The notes under the pieces were generated by a model that made no database searches, had not been told where the DNA came from, and saw nothing but the letters and a program-made list of their open reading frames with translations. From positions 186,001 through 250,000 of the forward strand of contig NZ_LIVQ01000006.1 of the NCBI RefSeq assembly GCF_001905445.1: 64,000 bases of DNA. The letters run 5' to 3'. The position numbers were made by a program, and so were the translations under genes. Below are positions 1-10,768 of this stretch, piece after piece. The DNA is from Streptomyces sp. CB00455. Lineage in GTDB: Bacteria; Actinomycetota; Actinomycetes; Streptomycetales; Streptomycetaceae. Position 1 is the first letter of the stretch, and every line of letters begins with the position of its first letter.

Positions 1-1170
1 CGCGGACGCGCTCCCGGCGGCGCCGGCCGCCGCGCCCGCCGCAGCCGCCTGCGCGGTGGGACCCGCCGCACCCCGCCGGGCCGGGGCGGGGCGGTGCGGC
101 AGCGAGCGGCCGCGCACCGCCGCCAGCAGCGCGTAGTTCTCGGCGACGAACACCCGGCCCGGGCCGCCCGAGGGCGTCGGCACCTGCTGGCCGGTCAGGT
201 CCAGGTACATGGCCTGTACGACGTCCAGCCCGGCCGCGTCCGTGAACAGCCGGAACTGCGCGCCCGGCCGGGGGTTGAAGTCCACCAGCCGGAAGGTGCC
301 CCGCTCGTCCCGGCGGAAGTCCAGGTCCAGGATCCCCTGGTAGCCGAGGCGTTCGGCGAGCCGCAGACCCGCCTCCTCCACGGCCGGATCCGGCAGCCAG
401 CGCCCCACCGCCGTCAGGCCCGTACGCACCGGCCAGGACAGCTCCTTGCGGCCCGACCCCGTGAGCAGCGGGTGGCCGCCCCGGGTGAAGGCGCCGTGGA
501 AGAACCAGTCGGTGTCCGCTCCGGCCGGCAGGAACCGCTGCAGCAGCAGCCGGCTCCCGGCCTCGGCGGAGCGCTCGTACAGCCGGCGCGCCTCGGCGGT
601 GGTGTGCACCAGGGTGGTGCTCCGCAAACCGGCCGCGGCCGGCAGCAGCCAGGGCCGGCTCCACTTGGCGATCACCGGCAAACCGAGCCGCCAGGCGGCC
701 TCCGCGGCTTCGGCCCCGCTCGCCGGGACGACCGTCTCCGGGTGGGGGATGTCCCAGCGTGCGCAGAGCCGGGCGAGCTCCGCCTTGTCGGCGACCCGGG
801 CGGGCAGGTTGTCGGGCTGATGGGGGATCCGGAAACGATCCGTCAGGACAGCGGCCGCGCGCGACACGGCGATCGCGCTCAGATCGTCCATGGCGACGAG
901 CACCGCCGGCCGGCCGATCCGCTCCGACACCCCGGTCAGACAGTCCAGCAGCGCCTGCGGCGCCTCCGGGTCCAGCCCGCCGGCCGGCCCCGCGTGCACG
1001 GCGTGCAGGTACCGCGAACGCCCCATGGGGCCTCCCCCGGCCTCGACGACGGCATGGACCTCCACGCCTTTGCGGCCAAGGGATCTGACGGCGCCAAGGG
1101 TTCCGTGGTGGAACGGGTTGCGATCGAGTCTGAGCAGAACAGCGGGCACATGGTTGAGATGCGCGTGCAT
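1..1170 (-). CDS. ATP-grasp domain carboxylate-amine ligase (3' end outside window)
   Basis: Probably joins an amine to an acyl-phosphate intermediate in the cytoplasm; the substrate cannot be read. The 390 codons visible have no stop before the left edge. The N-terminus has the pre-ATP-grasp pattern (LLRLDRNPFHHGTLGAVRSL, then GRKGVEVHAV). The middle has AKWSRPW (ATP-binding lysine region) and the C-terminal part has DLDFRRDE followed by VDFNPRPGAQFRLF, the usual Mg/ATP-binding end of the fold. The tail turns Ala/Pro rich near the edge. ATG at 1170 is chosen because the conserved N-terminus begins right after it, with AGGTGAAAG about 12 nt upstream; the later in-frame ATG near 1027 would remove that segment. 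It is divergent from the GH26-like gene. Family fairly certain, function not. Confidence 0.8.
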   Translation of the reverse strand, partial: MHAHLNHVPAVLLRLDRNPFHHGTLGAVRSLGRKGVEVHAVVEAGGGPMGRSRYLHAVHAGPAGGLDPEAPQALLDCLTGVSERIGRPAVLVAMDDLSAIAVSRAAAVLTDRFRIPHQPDNLPARVADKAELARLCARWDIPHPETVVPASGAEAAEAAWRLGLPVIAKWSRPWLLPAAAGLRSTTLVHTTAEARRLYERSAEAGSRLLLQRFLPAGADTDWFFHGAFTRGGHPLLTGSGRKELSWPVRTGLTAVGRWLPDPAVEEAGLRLAERLGYQGILDLDFRRDERGTFRLVDFNPRPGAQFRLFTDAAGLDVVQAMYLDLTGQQVPTPSGGPGRVFVAENYALLAAVRGRSLPHRPAPARRGAAGPTAQAAAAGAAAGAAGSASA

Positions 1171-1221
1171 GGCAACGGTGTCTTTCACCTAGTCGGACCA
1201 AGCGGGGGTGGTGCGCACCTG

Positions 1222-1259
1222 CGAATGGCCTACGCGGCAGTCACCGAACAGGCCATTCG
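1222..1259. promoter_or_regulatory. Inverted repeat in divergent promoter region
   Basis: CGAATGGCCT (1222-1231) and AGGCCATTCG (1250-1259) form a perfect 10-bp inverted repeat with an 18-nt spacer, between the divergent starts at 1170 and 1321. No coding region covers it, so it may be an operator or an mRNA leader hairpin. No regulator for it is recognisable nearby. Confidence 0.4.
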
Positions 1260-1320
1260 TCAGATCTGATGTCTAACGTCTTTGGTAAGCACACCGATTC
1301 AGGAAAGCTCGGGAGACGCC

Positions 1321-2892
1321 ATGCCCAGACCACGCCGCCGACTGGCGAGCACCTGCATCGGTACGGTCGCGGCCGGACTGCTCGCCACCGGAGCCGCGCT
1401 CGCGGCACCCGGGAAGGACCAGTCCGGGGGCTCGGACATCGCCATGGGCGCCTACCTCGACTACGGGCCGTCCGGTGTGGCCCGCATCCCGTACCTGTCG
1501 CGCTGGCTGGGCGGCAGACAGATCCGGGTCGGCCACACCTACCTGCCCGGCGACCGGTGGGCGGGCATCGAGGGGAACGTCGGCTTCCTGCAGGACTGGG
1601 CCGACTGGCGGCGCGCCGAGGACGAGCGGATGTTCGTCCTCAACGTGCCCATGCAGGAGCACAACGAGGGCCGCGTGCCCGACCACCAGGTGGCGCAGCT
1701 GATCAGGGCGGGCGCCGGGGGCCTGTACGACCGGCACTTCAAGCGGCTGGCCGAGCGGCTGGTGGAGCTGGACGTACCGGACACAGTGATCGTGCTCGGC
1801 TGGGAGATGAACGGCAGCACCTACACGCACCGGTGCGGCCCCGATCCGGAGAACTGGAAGGCGTACTGGAGGCGCGTCGTCACCACGATGCGCTCGGTGC
1901 CCGGACAGGAGTTCACCTTCGACTTCGCTCCGAACAGGGGGACGGACGCCATCGGCTGGACCAGGTGCTACCCCGGCGACGACGTGGTCGACGTCATCGG
2001 CATGGACACCTACGACCAGGGTCCCGGCCGGAGCTTCGACGACCAGGTCACCCAGCCGTACGGTCTCCAGGAGCACGTCGACTTCGCGAAAGCACACGGC
2101 AAGCGGATCTCCTACCCGGAGTGGGGCCTGTTCCGGCGGGGGGACAATCCGGAATACGTCCGCCGCATGCTGAAGTGGATCGAGCAGCACAAGCCGCTCT
2201 ACCACACCATCACCGACTACTGCCCGCACGGCGTGTGGCAGTGCAAGCAGAACCCGCAGTCCGCGAAGGTCTTCCGTGACGCGCTGACGCCGGAGAAGCC
2301 CGGCCCGGTGATCCCGACCCCGGTGGTGCCCACGCCCGTGGTGCCCACGCCGGTCGTCCCCACGCCCCACGTGCCCACACCGCAGGTCCCGAGCCCGCAG
2401 GTCCCGACGCCCCCGGTCCCCAAGCCCTCGCCCGTGACGCCGTCGCCGCAGGCCCCTGCTCCGACAACCCCGAGCCCGCTCGTCCCGTCGCCGCAGTCCC
2501 CGGCCCCGGTGAGTCCGAGCCCCGGGGTCCCGCTCCCCGCCACCCCGGTGCCGGTCACCCCCAGCCCGCAGCTCCCCACGCCACAGGTTCCGGTACAGAC
2601 GTCCGAGCCCACACCGCAGCTCCCCACACCCGAGGCGCCGGACCCGACCCCGGCCCCGGTCCCCACGCCGGTCACGCCGAGCCCGGCAGCGCCGAGCCCC
2701 GTACCGAGCCCGGCCGTGCCGAAGCCCGAGCCCACACCGCCGCAGCCGCCGCAGCCGGCGAAGCCGGCGGTCAACACCATGCAGTGGTGTGTCCCGCTCA
2801 ACTTCGGCGAATGGCTCTCCAGACTGGTCGGCAGGCAGTCGGTCTGCGTCCAGCTCGACTGGGGCAGGGCATCGGGCTTCTGGCCGTTCTAG
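1321..2892 (+). CDS. Secreted GH26-like glycoside hydrolase with Pro-rich tail
   Basis: Probable secreted endo-glycanase (beta-mannanase type) that could trim or modify surface polysaccharide. A signal peptide spans about residues 1-35 (MPRPRRRL, then a hydrophobic stretch ending ALAAPG). The catalytic domain covers about 35-320. VLGWEMNG contains the candidate acid/base Glu162 and SYPEWGLF the candidate nucleophile Glu267, as in GH26. Residues about 325-485 are a Pro-rich stalk built on a PTPVVP-like repeat, followed by a short C-terminal module with two cysteines (MQWCVPLNF, QSVCVQLDW). ATG 1321 has GGGAGA just upstream; an upstream in-frame TTG at 1282 would put charged residues before the signal peptide. 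It converges, 5 nt apart, on the last gene of the polysaccharide operon. Substrate is inference. Confidence 0.75.
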   Translation: MPRPRRRLASTCIGTVAAGLLATGAALAAPGKDQSGGSDIAMGAYLDYGPSGVARIPYLSRWLGGRQIRVGHTYLPGDRWAGIEGNVGFLQDWADWRRAEDERMFVLNVPMQEHNEGRVPDHQVAQLIRAGAGGLYDRHFKRLAERLVELDVPDTVIVLGWEMNGSTYTHRCGPDPENWKAYWRRVVTTMRSVPGQEFTFDFAPNRGTDAIGWTRCYPGDDVVDVIGMDTYDQGPGRSFDDQVTQPYGLQEHVDFAKAHGKRISYPEWGLFRRGDNPEYVRRMLKWIEQHKPLYHTITDYCPHGVWQCKQNPQSAKVFRDALTPEKPGPVIPTPVVPTPVVPTPVVPTPHVPTPQVPSPQVPTPPVPKPSPVTPSPQAPAPTTPSPLVPSPQSPAPVSPSPGVPLPATPVPVTPSPQLPTPQVPVQTSEPTPQLPTPEAPDPTPAPVPTPVTPSPAAPSPVPSPAVPKPEPTPPQPPQPAKPAVNTMQWCVPLNFGEWLSRLVGRQSVCVQLDWGRASGFWPF

Positions 2893-2897
2893 ACGGG

Positions 2898-4040
2898 TCA
2901 TCGCACCCGCAGTTCGTTGAGCCGCGCCCGCCAGTCCCTGGCGGCCGGCAACGCCTCCCGCAGCGCGTCCACCGCCAGCCCGCGCCCCATCACCTGCGAC
3001 TCGTGCAGCCGCAGCAGGGGCGCGAGCGCGGTGGTGGACAGCAGGAACCGCTGGTTGACCACCGTCCGCGGCCGCCAGTGGTTCTTGTACGGCTCACTGC
3101 CCCGCAGGAAGCTCACCACCGGGCGCCCCTCGGCGAGCGCCCGGCGGGCCTCGTGGCGCAGCAGCAGCGTCGCCACGTCCACCTTGCGCGTGCGCAGGTC
3201 CGGATCGGCGCCGTACAGGTAACCGCCGCTCAGTCCGGCGGACAGCAGCGTGACGTTGGCCGCCACCACTTCTCCGTCGAGTCGGAACTCCGTCAGCCGG
3301 CCCTCCCCGGCCCGCACCATCCGCCGGGTGGCCCGGGTCAGGTGCTCGGCGAAGCGCGGCCTGAGGTGCTCCGGGGTCACCCCGCGCCCGCGCCACTGCT
3401 TCTCGTGCAGCCGCAGCAGATTGCGCACCGCGCCCGGCACCTCCTGCTCGGAGACCTCGTGCTCTTCGATCCCGGTCGCGTCGGTCTTGCGGAGTTTGGC
3501 CCGGACCCGCTGGGCGCCGGAGGCCGGCATCCGCTTGACCAGCTCGTCGAAGGGCAGCGTGGGCAACTCCATGCAGGTGGAGTCGGTGAGCTTGCTGCGG
3601 ACGCCGGGCCAGTGCCGGTACAGCGCCTCGGCAGCGGCGCCGGGCCGCACCTCGCGCAGGTCGACGACCGCCCGCCGCGCGGCCCGGTGCAGCCCCCGGG
3701 CCAGCGCCGGGACGACCTCGTCGGCGCACCGCGCGTCGACGAGCACGTCGAAGTAGTCGGTGATGGGTCCGCCGAGCGGCACGAGCAGCGGTAGCGGCCG
3801 GTGGACCAGCGTCAGCGCGGCCGCCCCGACCAGCTCCTCACCGCGCCGCACGAGGATGGTCCGCAGCCGGCCGTCCTTCCCGTACGACAGCCACCAGGAG
3901 TGCAGCCAGGCGTGGCTCTGGAAGGGGGTGGCGGTGGGGCAGGCGCGCAGGAGCCGGTTCCACGGCTCCTCCAGCGCTGCGAACTGCCGGGGATCGCGGC
4001 ACAGCGTCACCGACAGGGCCCCGTCGGAGCCCGCGGTCAT
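2898..4040 (-). CDS. GNAT acetyltransferase (BcsL/CelD/FemAB-like)
   Basis: A 380-residue protein resembling the double-GNAT acyltransferases found in exopolysaccharide loci, which add acyl or aminoacyl groups to sugars or nucleotide-sugars. Visible marks are the N-terminal FQSHAWLHSWW segment, RRGEELVGAAAL, and the C-terminal core GRLTEFRLDGEVVAAN, with FLRGSEPYKNHW near the end, typical of this family. There is no signal peptide, so it should be cytoplasmic. The ATG at 4040 overlaps the stop of the chain-length gene upstream (ATGA), which implies translational coupling. It is the last gene of the nine-gene operon. The acyl donor and acceptor cannot be deduced. Confidence 0.8.
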   Translation of the reverse strand: MTAGSDGALSVTLCRDPRQFAALEEPWNRLLRACPTATPFQSHAWLHSWWLSYGKDGRLRTILVRRGEELVGAAALTLVHRPLPLLVPLGGPITDYFDVLVDARCADEVVPALARGLHRAARRAVVDLREVRPGAAAEALYRHWPGVRSKLTDSTCMELPTLPFDELVKRMPASGAQRVRAKLRKTDATGIEEHEVSEQEVPGAVRNLLRLHEKQWRGRGVTPEHLRPRFAEHLTRATRRMVRAGEGRLTEFRLDGEVVAANVTLLSAGLSGGYLYGADPDLRTRKVDVATLLLRHEARRALAEGRPVVSFLRGSEPYKNHWRPRTVVNQRFLLSTTALAPLLRLHESQVMGRGLAVDALREALPAARDWRARLNELRVR

Positions 4041-4792
4041 CGCGCGGACTCCTTCTCCTTGGTTTCGGTGTGCTCGCTCTGGGCGGGGAGCGAGGGGTAC
4101 CCCTCCACCACCGGCTCGACGCCGGCCTGCGCCTCCTCCCTCCCCTTGCGGCGGCCGGGCCGGGCGAGGAGCCACAGCCCGCCGAGCAGCCCGCCGGCGC
4201 ACAGTCCGACGGCTCCGCTGAGGGGAGCGGACGGCGAGGCGGGCTCGGTGGGCGTGACGGCCTGGTTGAACAGCAGCAGCTGGACGCCGGTGTTCTTGGC
4301 GGCCTGATTGCTGCTCAGGGACAGTGCGTCCGCGACGGCGTTGGCGATCTCGGCGGCCTCGGCGGGGCTCTTGGAGGTCCCGGTGATCGCGATCATCGGT
4401 GACTCGGGGGAGGTCTCGGCCCGCACCTGGGTGCGCAGCCTGCGGGCATCGACGCCGGCGCGGGGCTGGGCGTAGGCGAGGGTGGAGTTGCTGGTCGCGA
4501 TGCGGGCGTAGGCCTGCGCGAAGCCGAGGGCGGTGGCAGGTTCGGTGGTGTCGTCCGGCACGGCGACGACGTAGCTGGTGGCCGCGTACTCGGGGGATTT
4601 CAGCACCCCGTACGCTCCGCCTGCGGCCAGCCCGAGCAGGGCGCAGGCGGGCAGCGGCCACCACACGGGCGGCGACGCGAGCCGCCGCCCTGGCCGCTTC
4701 CCCGAGCGGCGGCCGGACTTCGGCCCCGCCTCGCTCCGGGACTTCCTCTCGGGCTTCTTCTCGGACGTGTGCTGGTCGGCGGTGTCGGCCAT
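4037..4792 (-). CDS. Wzz-like polysaccharide chain-length determinant/membrane adaptor
   Basis: A 251-residue protein with a charged Lys/Arg-rich cytoplasmic N-terminus (about 1-45), TM helix 1 (WWPLPACALLGLAAGG, about 50-70), an extracytoplasmic domain of about 130 residues, TM helix 2 (GAVGLCAGGLLGGLWLLA), and a short charged tail. This TM-domain-TM layout, with ARIATSNSTLA and the AEIANAVADALS helix, matches Wzz/YveK-type proteins that set chain length or activate a tyrosine kinase. No kinase domain is fused. ATG 4792 is preferred over upstream starts, which would add about 95 low-complexity Arg/Pro residues. It overlaps the acetyltransferase gene by 4 nt. Confidence 0.8.
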   Translation of the reverse strand: MADTADQHTSEKKPERKSRSEAGPKSGRRSGKRPGRRLASPPVWWPLPACALLGLAAGGAYGVLKSPEYAATSYVVAVPDDTTEPATALGFAQAYARIATSNSTLAYAQPRAGVDARRLRTQVRAETSPESPMIAITGTSKSPAEAAEIANAVADALSLSSNQAAKNTGVQLLLFNQAVTPTEPASPSAPLSGAVGLCAGGLLGGLWLLARPGRRKGREEAQAGVEPVVEGYPSLPAQSEHTETKEKESAR

Positions 4793-4865
4793 GGGCGTGC
4801 TCGCTTCCTGGATGAAAGGGGGTTCCGTCGGGTCCCGGCCGGGACCCGGTGATCGGGCGTGCGGG

Positions 4866-6301
<1,436 letters not shown>

Positions 6302-6305
<4 letters not shown>

Positions 6306-7078
6306 CGGTGCACCCCCCGGCCCAGCTGCCGGACCTGGTGGCGCAGGTGCTTGATCCGCAGTCGCGCGGCTCCGTCGGCCTGGCTGACGTGCGTACGGGG
6401 CAGGGCGTAGGGGCCCGCGAGCCGGCCGGGGTCGATGGCGCAGGCGTACCCGTAACCGGCGTCCCGGGTGGCTGCGACGACGCGGGCGTCGAGGTGGCCG
6501 TAGGGGTAGCAGAAGCCTTCCGGGAGGGTGCCGGTCAGCTCGCGCAGCAGGTCGCGGCTGCCCCGCAGTTCCTGCTGGAGGGTCTCGTCGGTGGTCGCGG
6601 TGAGGTCCTGGTGGAGCAGCCCGTGCGAACCGATCTCCTGCCCGGCGGCGGCGACCTCGCGGATGCCCTCGGCGGTCAGCAGGGACTTGCGCGGCCCCAG
6701 CGGGTCCCACACGTTGTCCACACCGAGCCGCCCGGGCAGCACGAAGAGGGTGCAGGTGCAGTCGTGGCGGCGCAGCATCGGGAGCGCCTGGGTCAGGAAG
6801 TCGGTGTAGCCGTCGTCGAAGGTCAGCCCGACCATCCCGGCCGCGCGTCCGGCCGCCCGGGCCCGGAGCAGTTCGCCGACCGACACCCCGCGCAGGCCGC
6901 GGGAGCGCAGCCACAGCAGCTGCGCCTCCAGGGTCCGGGGAGTGACGGTGATCCCGTACGGGTCCTCGGCGGGGTCGGTGAACTCGGAGACCGAGTGGTA
7001 CATCAGGACCCACGGCGAAGCGGTCCGGCGGGCGGGTGCCACCACGGCGGCGGGCGCCGTGTCGGTGTCAGCGGACAT
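6302..7078 (-). CDS. Polysaccharide deacetylase (NodB fold)
   Basis: A 258-residue carbohydrate esterase family 4-like enzyme that would remove N- or O-acetyl groups from the polysaccharide or a precursor. Motif 1, GLTFDDGYTDF, gives the catalytic and metal-binding aspartates; motif 2, GSHGLLHQDL, has the HxxxH metal ligands; CYPYGHLD corresponds to motif 3. There is no clear signal peptide or TM segment, so it may act in the cytoplasm or be exported by an unseen route. ATG 7078 overlaps the flippase stop by 11 nt, and its stop overlaps the next GTG. An upstream in-frame start near 7210 lies inside the flippase gene. Confidence 0.88.
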
Positions 7079-9377
7079 TGCGGAACCTCTGCGTGAACTG
7101 GGAGGAGTACGGGGCGAGCTGACCGGGCAGAGCGGTGATCTCCAGGGCGCGTATGGCCATGCCGGTGGCCCCGAACATGGCCGGGACCAGCAGACAGCCG
7201 AGGGCGGCACTGATCACCGGGTCGGGGATCATCGGGCCCGCGAGCCAGCCGGTCGCACAGGCGGCGCCGGCCGAGACGGCGAGCCGGCCGATGCTGACGG
7301 CGACCCGGCGGACCTGGATGGCGATGATGCGGGAGCCGAGTCCGGTGAGCAGCAGGACGGCGGTGGTGGAGATGCCGGCGGCGTTGGCGGCCGCGATGCC
7401 GTAGGTGCCCCACCGGCCGACGGCGAGGGCGCCGGCCCCGATGTTGACGAGCAGTCCGGCACCCATCGCGAGCGCCGGGAACCAGGTGGGCCGGGCGGTC
7501 GAGAAGAAGGGCCGGGACAGTGCTCCGACGAGGCAGTGGCCGAGGAGCCCGATGCCGTAGACCCGCATGACGGAGGCGGTGGCGAGGGTGTCCTGGTGGG
7601 TGAAGGCGCCGCGTTCGAAGAGGACCTCGATGATCTGGGGCGCGTAGCCGATGACGAGGGCGCTGCCCAGCAGGACGGCGAGGGAGGCGAGGGCGAGGTC
7701 CCGTTCGACCCGGCGGCGGGCCTTCTCCAGCTCGCCCCCCGCCATGGCCTGGGCGACGACGGGGAAGGTGACGGTGCAGATCATCAGGGACAGCACCATC
7801 GGCATCTGCGCGACCTTCTGCGCGTAGTTGAGGTGCGAGATCGCCCCGGGCGGCAGGGAGGCGGCGAGGAACCTCTCGACGAGGACCTGCGACTGCCGGA
7901 AGACGGCGAAGAAGATGACGGGGGCGATGAGGCCGAAGGCGATGAGGGTGGGGCGGTCCCGGTCCCGCCGGCGGCGGGGGGCGCCCTTGGCCCGGTGCGG
8001 GCCGAAGCCCACGTCGCGGACGAAGGCGGGCAGTTGGACGAGGGCCATCAGCAGGCCGCCGGCGGCGACCCCGGCGGCGGCGGCCCGCACCCCCCACAGC
8101 GCGTGCAGGGCGACCATGGTGCCGATGATGCCGACGTTGTAGGAGATGTAGATCGCGGCGGGCGGGAGGAAGGACCTGTGCGCTCGCAGGGCGGCGCTGA
8201 AGTACCCGGCGACGCCGAAGGACAGCACCGTCAGCGCCGTCAGCCGGGTGCACTGGACGGCCAGTTCCGGGTCGGGCAGGCCCGGTGCGAGGACGGCGAC
8301 GACCAGCGGAGCGGCCACGATGAGCACGGAGGTCACGGCGGCCAGCAGGACGAAGAGCCGCGGCAGGGTCGCCCCCACCAGCAACCGTACGGGGTCCTGC
8401 GCCCGGGCCTCCTTGCGGGTGCGCCCTGCCCGGCTGGCCGCCCGCCGGGCCAGGGCCTGGCTGAAGGCGGGCACCATCAGCAGGGCCATCGCGTCCTCGA
8501 TGAGCAGCGTCGAGGCCATCTCGGGGACGGTCCAGGCGATGAGGAACGCGTCGCTGTCGTGCCCGGCGCCGAAGAGGTGCGCGATGGTCTGGTCCCGCAC
8601 GAGCCCGAAGACCGCGCCGGCGGCGGTCAGTCCGGCGGTGACGGCGGCGGCCCTGGCGAGGAACCGTCCGAGCGGAGCCGGCCCGCCACCGCCGCGGGGG
8701 ACGGTGGGCGGCCGGGGCGGCCCGCCCGTACGGTGCGCCCCCGTCCGGGGAGACGGGGGTCCGGCCGGGGCGGCCCCGGGCCGGCCCACCGGCCGCCCGG
8801 ACCGTCCCGGCGGCGCGAGCCGTCCCGCGCCGGGGCCCGGAGGCCGCGCCTCGGCGGAGCCGGACCCCGGCCCGGCCGCCGGTGCGGGACGGCCGGCGCC
8901 GCCGCCGGCCAGCACCGGCCCACGCAGCGGACCTTCCGCGCCGGCGCCGCCCGGTGCGGCGGCGCCGGGAAGCACCGGTCCGCGGAGCGGGCCGCCGGGA
9001 CCGGCCGGAGCCGCGGCACCGGGCCGCGGGAGGTGTACGGCCGGCGTGCCCCCGGGCAGCACCCGCCCCCGGCCGGGGAAGTCCGGCCCCGCGGTGGAGG
9101 GCGCCCGTGGCTCCGGCGCGGGACCGGGACGCTCCGGACCGGCGGGAGCCGCGTGGCCGGACCGGGTGTCCGGGCCGGGGTGGGCCGGCGTGGCGGTCTG
9201 GGCGGTCGGGCCGGGCGGCGGCGCGTGATCCGCCGGACCCGGCGGATCGGGCGGCCGGGGTGTGTGCGGCGGCCGGGGTGGGTGCGGTGGGGGTGGTGAG
9301 TGCGGTGGACGGCCCGTAGCCGCGGCGACGTCGGTCACCGCGGCCACGGGCCGCCGCCAGGGCGTCGTGTCCGTCAC
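7068..9377 (-). CDS. MurJ/Wzx-like lipid-linked oligosaccharide flippase with long Pro-rich N-terminus
   Basis: Probable MOP-superfamily flippase moving the undecaprenyl-linked repeat unit across the membrane. Residues about 235-769 are a multi-helix MurJ-type core: LVRDQTIAHLFGAGHDSDAFLIAW is the conserved first-helix region, followed by helices including LFVLLAAVTSVLIVAAPLVV and APVIFFAVFRQSQVLVERF. Residues 1 to about 234 are Pro/Gly/Ala/Arg-rich with almost no hydrophobic content and are probably a disordered cytoplasmic region. GTG 9377 overlaps the stop of the polymerase gene (GTGA). Position in the polysaccharide operon argues for a dedicated Wzx role rather than lipid II flipping, though a duplicate MurJ function cannot be excluded. 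Confidence 0.82.
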   Translation of the reverse strand: MTDTTPWRRPVAAVTDVAAATGRPPHSPPPPHPPRPPHTPRPPDPPGPADHAPPPGPTAQTATPAHPGPDTRSGHAAPAGPERPGPAPEPRAPSTAGPDFPGRGRVLPGGTPAVHLPRPGAAAPAGPGGPLRGPVLPGAAAPGGAGAEGPLRGPVLAGGGAGRPAPAAGPGSGSAEARPPGPGAGRLAPPGRSGRPVGRPGAAPAGPPSPRTGAHRTGGPPRPPTVPRGGGGPAPLGRFLARAAAVTAGLTAAGAVFGLVRDQTIAHLFGAGHDSDAFLIAWTVPEMASTLLIEDAMALLMVPAFSQALARRAASRAGRTRKEARAQDPVRLLVGATLPRLFVLLAAVTSVLIVAAPLVVAVLAPGLPDPELAVQCTRLTALTVLSFGVAGYFSAALRAHRSFLPPAAIYISYNVGIIGTMVALHALWGVRAAAAGVAAGGLLMALVQLPAFVRDVGFGPHRAKGAPRRRRDRDRPTLIAFGLIAPVIFFAVFRQSQVLVERFLAASLPPGAISHLNYAQKVAQMPMVLSLMICTVTFPVVAQAMAGGELEKARRRVERDLALASLAVLLGSALVIGYAPQIIEVLFERGAFTHQDTLATASVMRVYGIGLLGHCLVGALSRPFFSTARPTWFPALAMGAGLLVNIGAGALAVGRWGTYGIAAANAAGISTTAVLLLTGLGSRIIAIQVRRVAVSIGRLAVSAGAACATGWLAGPMIPDPVISAALGCLLVPAMFGATGMAIRALEITALPGQLAPYSSQFTQRFRNVR

Positions 9378-10768
9378 CGGGCCGCCGGCCCGTCGTGGAC
9401 CCGCCGGCCCGGCGCGGCGCCGGAGCCGATCGCGCCGGAGCCGATCGCGCCGGTGTCCTGCGGGGGAACCAGCGCCCACCAGGCGGCCAGTCCGATGATC
9501 ACCCCGGTCAGGACGGTGGACGGCCCGCCGATGTCCGCGTAGAGGAAGTCGGTCAGCTGCCACACGAACAGTCCGGTGGCGATCAGCCCGCAGTCCCGGG
9601 CCCCCGCGCCGGCGGCGACCCGCCGCACCCCCGCCACCAGCAGCGCCGCCCAGCCGCCCACCAGTGCGGTCAGGCCGATCAGGCCCTGCTCGCTCAGGAT
9701 CAGCAGGTACATGTTGTGCGGGGAGAGCAGAGGCTGGCGCAGGTACGCCTGCCCCGCGCCGCCGGTGTCACTGCCGGAGGACAGCCCCAGCGAGGAGTGC
9801 CCGTCACGGTTGGCCGGGAAGCCCTTGAGGCCCACCCCGACCGCGGGCCGCTCACGCCACATCGACTCCGCGGCGGCCCACATGGTGTAGCGGTCGGTCA
9901 CCGACTGGTCGGGGGCGCTGGAAACCTGGGTGATGGAGGTCAGCCGCTCCGCCACCATCTCGGAGCCCACTCCCAGCCCGCCCACCAGGACGACCCCGGC
10001 GGCGCCCAGCGCGACCAGCACCGTCAGGGCGCGCCGGATCCCGGACAGCACCATCACCAGCACCGCCGCACCGGCGGTGGCGATCCAGGCGCCCCGGCTG
10101 AAGGACAGCACCAGCGGCAGCACCAGGGACAGCGCCGCGCCCGCCGCCACCCGCCGGACCCGCCCCGACAGCCCCGGCGCCAACGCGGCGGCGGTGGCCA
10201 CGACCAGCCCGTACGCCACGACGGTGGCCATGCCCATGACGTCGCCGGGCCCGAAGGTGCCGACGGCCCGGATGTCCTCGCCCTGGTAGGAGGCCCCTGT
10301 GTGGGTCGCGAACTGCACGACCCCCACCGCGCCCTGCACCAGGGCCAGGACCACGAAGCACCCGGCGGCCAGCCGGAACTCCGCCGCGTCGCGCACCAGC
10401 AGCACCACGGCCGCCGGGACCAGCACGAAGACCTGGAGGTAGCGCACGAAGCCCGGCAGGGCCACGTACGGGTCCCCCGCCGTCATCGTCGCGACGGCGA
10501 GCCCCACGGCGGGCACCCCGAGCACGAGCACGCCCAGCGGGCTCAGCGTCCGCACCCGCCCGCGCAGCGCCTGCACCGCGCAGACGAAGACCAGCAGCAA
10601 CGAGGCCGCATCGGCCGGGCCCACCTTCCCGGAGGCGGTCGCGTCCCCCGCCGGGAGGGGGGCCAGCAGCAGGAGCACGGTCGCGGCGAGCGGCAGCAGC
10701 GGCCAGTGCCGGCGCAGCAGCCCCGCCACGTCCGGCCGCGGCACGTACCGGGACAGGGCGAGGCTCAT
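9374..10768 (-). CDS. O-antigen ligase/Wzy-like polysaccharide polymerase
   Basis: A 464-residue integral membrane protein with about 11-12 hydrophobic segments. The signature is LVLSFSRGAWIATAG in the middle and LSPHNMYLLILSEQGLIGL near the C-terminus, separated by a large extracytoplasmic loop (about residues 270-340, with VTDRYTMWAAAESMW and GVGLKGFP). This is the Wzy_C (O-antigen ligase/polymerase) layout. It should polymerise flipped repeat units on the outer face. ATG 10768 overlaps the sugar-transferase stop (ATGA). The tail has a short GAIGSG duplication. Confidence 0.85.
   Translation of the reverse strand: MSLALSRYVPRPDVAGLLRRHWPLLPLAATVLLLLAPLPAGDATASGKVGPADAASLLLVFVCAVQALRGRVRTLSPLGVLVLGVPAVGLAVATMTAGDPYVALPGFVRYLQVFVLVPAAVVLLVRDAAEFRLAAGCFVVLALVQGAVGVVQFATHTGASYQGEDIRAVGTFGPGDVMGMATVVAYGLVVATAAALAPGLSGRVRRVAAGAALSLVLPLVLSFSRGAWIATAGAAVLVMVLSGIRRALTVLVALGAAGVVLVGGLGVGSEMVAERLTSITQVSSAPDQSVTDRYTMWAAAESMWRERPAVGVGLKGFPANRDGHSSLGLSSGSDTGGAGQAYLRQPLLSPHNMYLLILSEQGLIGLTALVGGWAALLVAGVRRVAAGAGARDCGLIATGLFVWQLTDFLYADIGGPSTVLTGVIIGLAAWWALVPPQDTGAIGSGAIGSGAAPGRRVHDGPAAR

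Noticed and set aside
1273..2901. Long minus-strand open frame opposite the GH26-like gene
   Set aside because: Arg/Gly-rich translation without known motifs; the plus strand encodes a clear signal peptide and catalytic residues.
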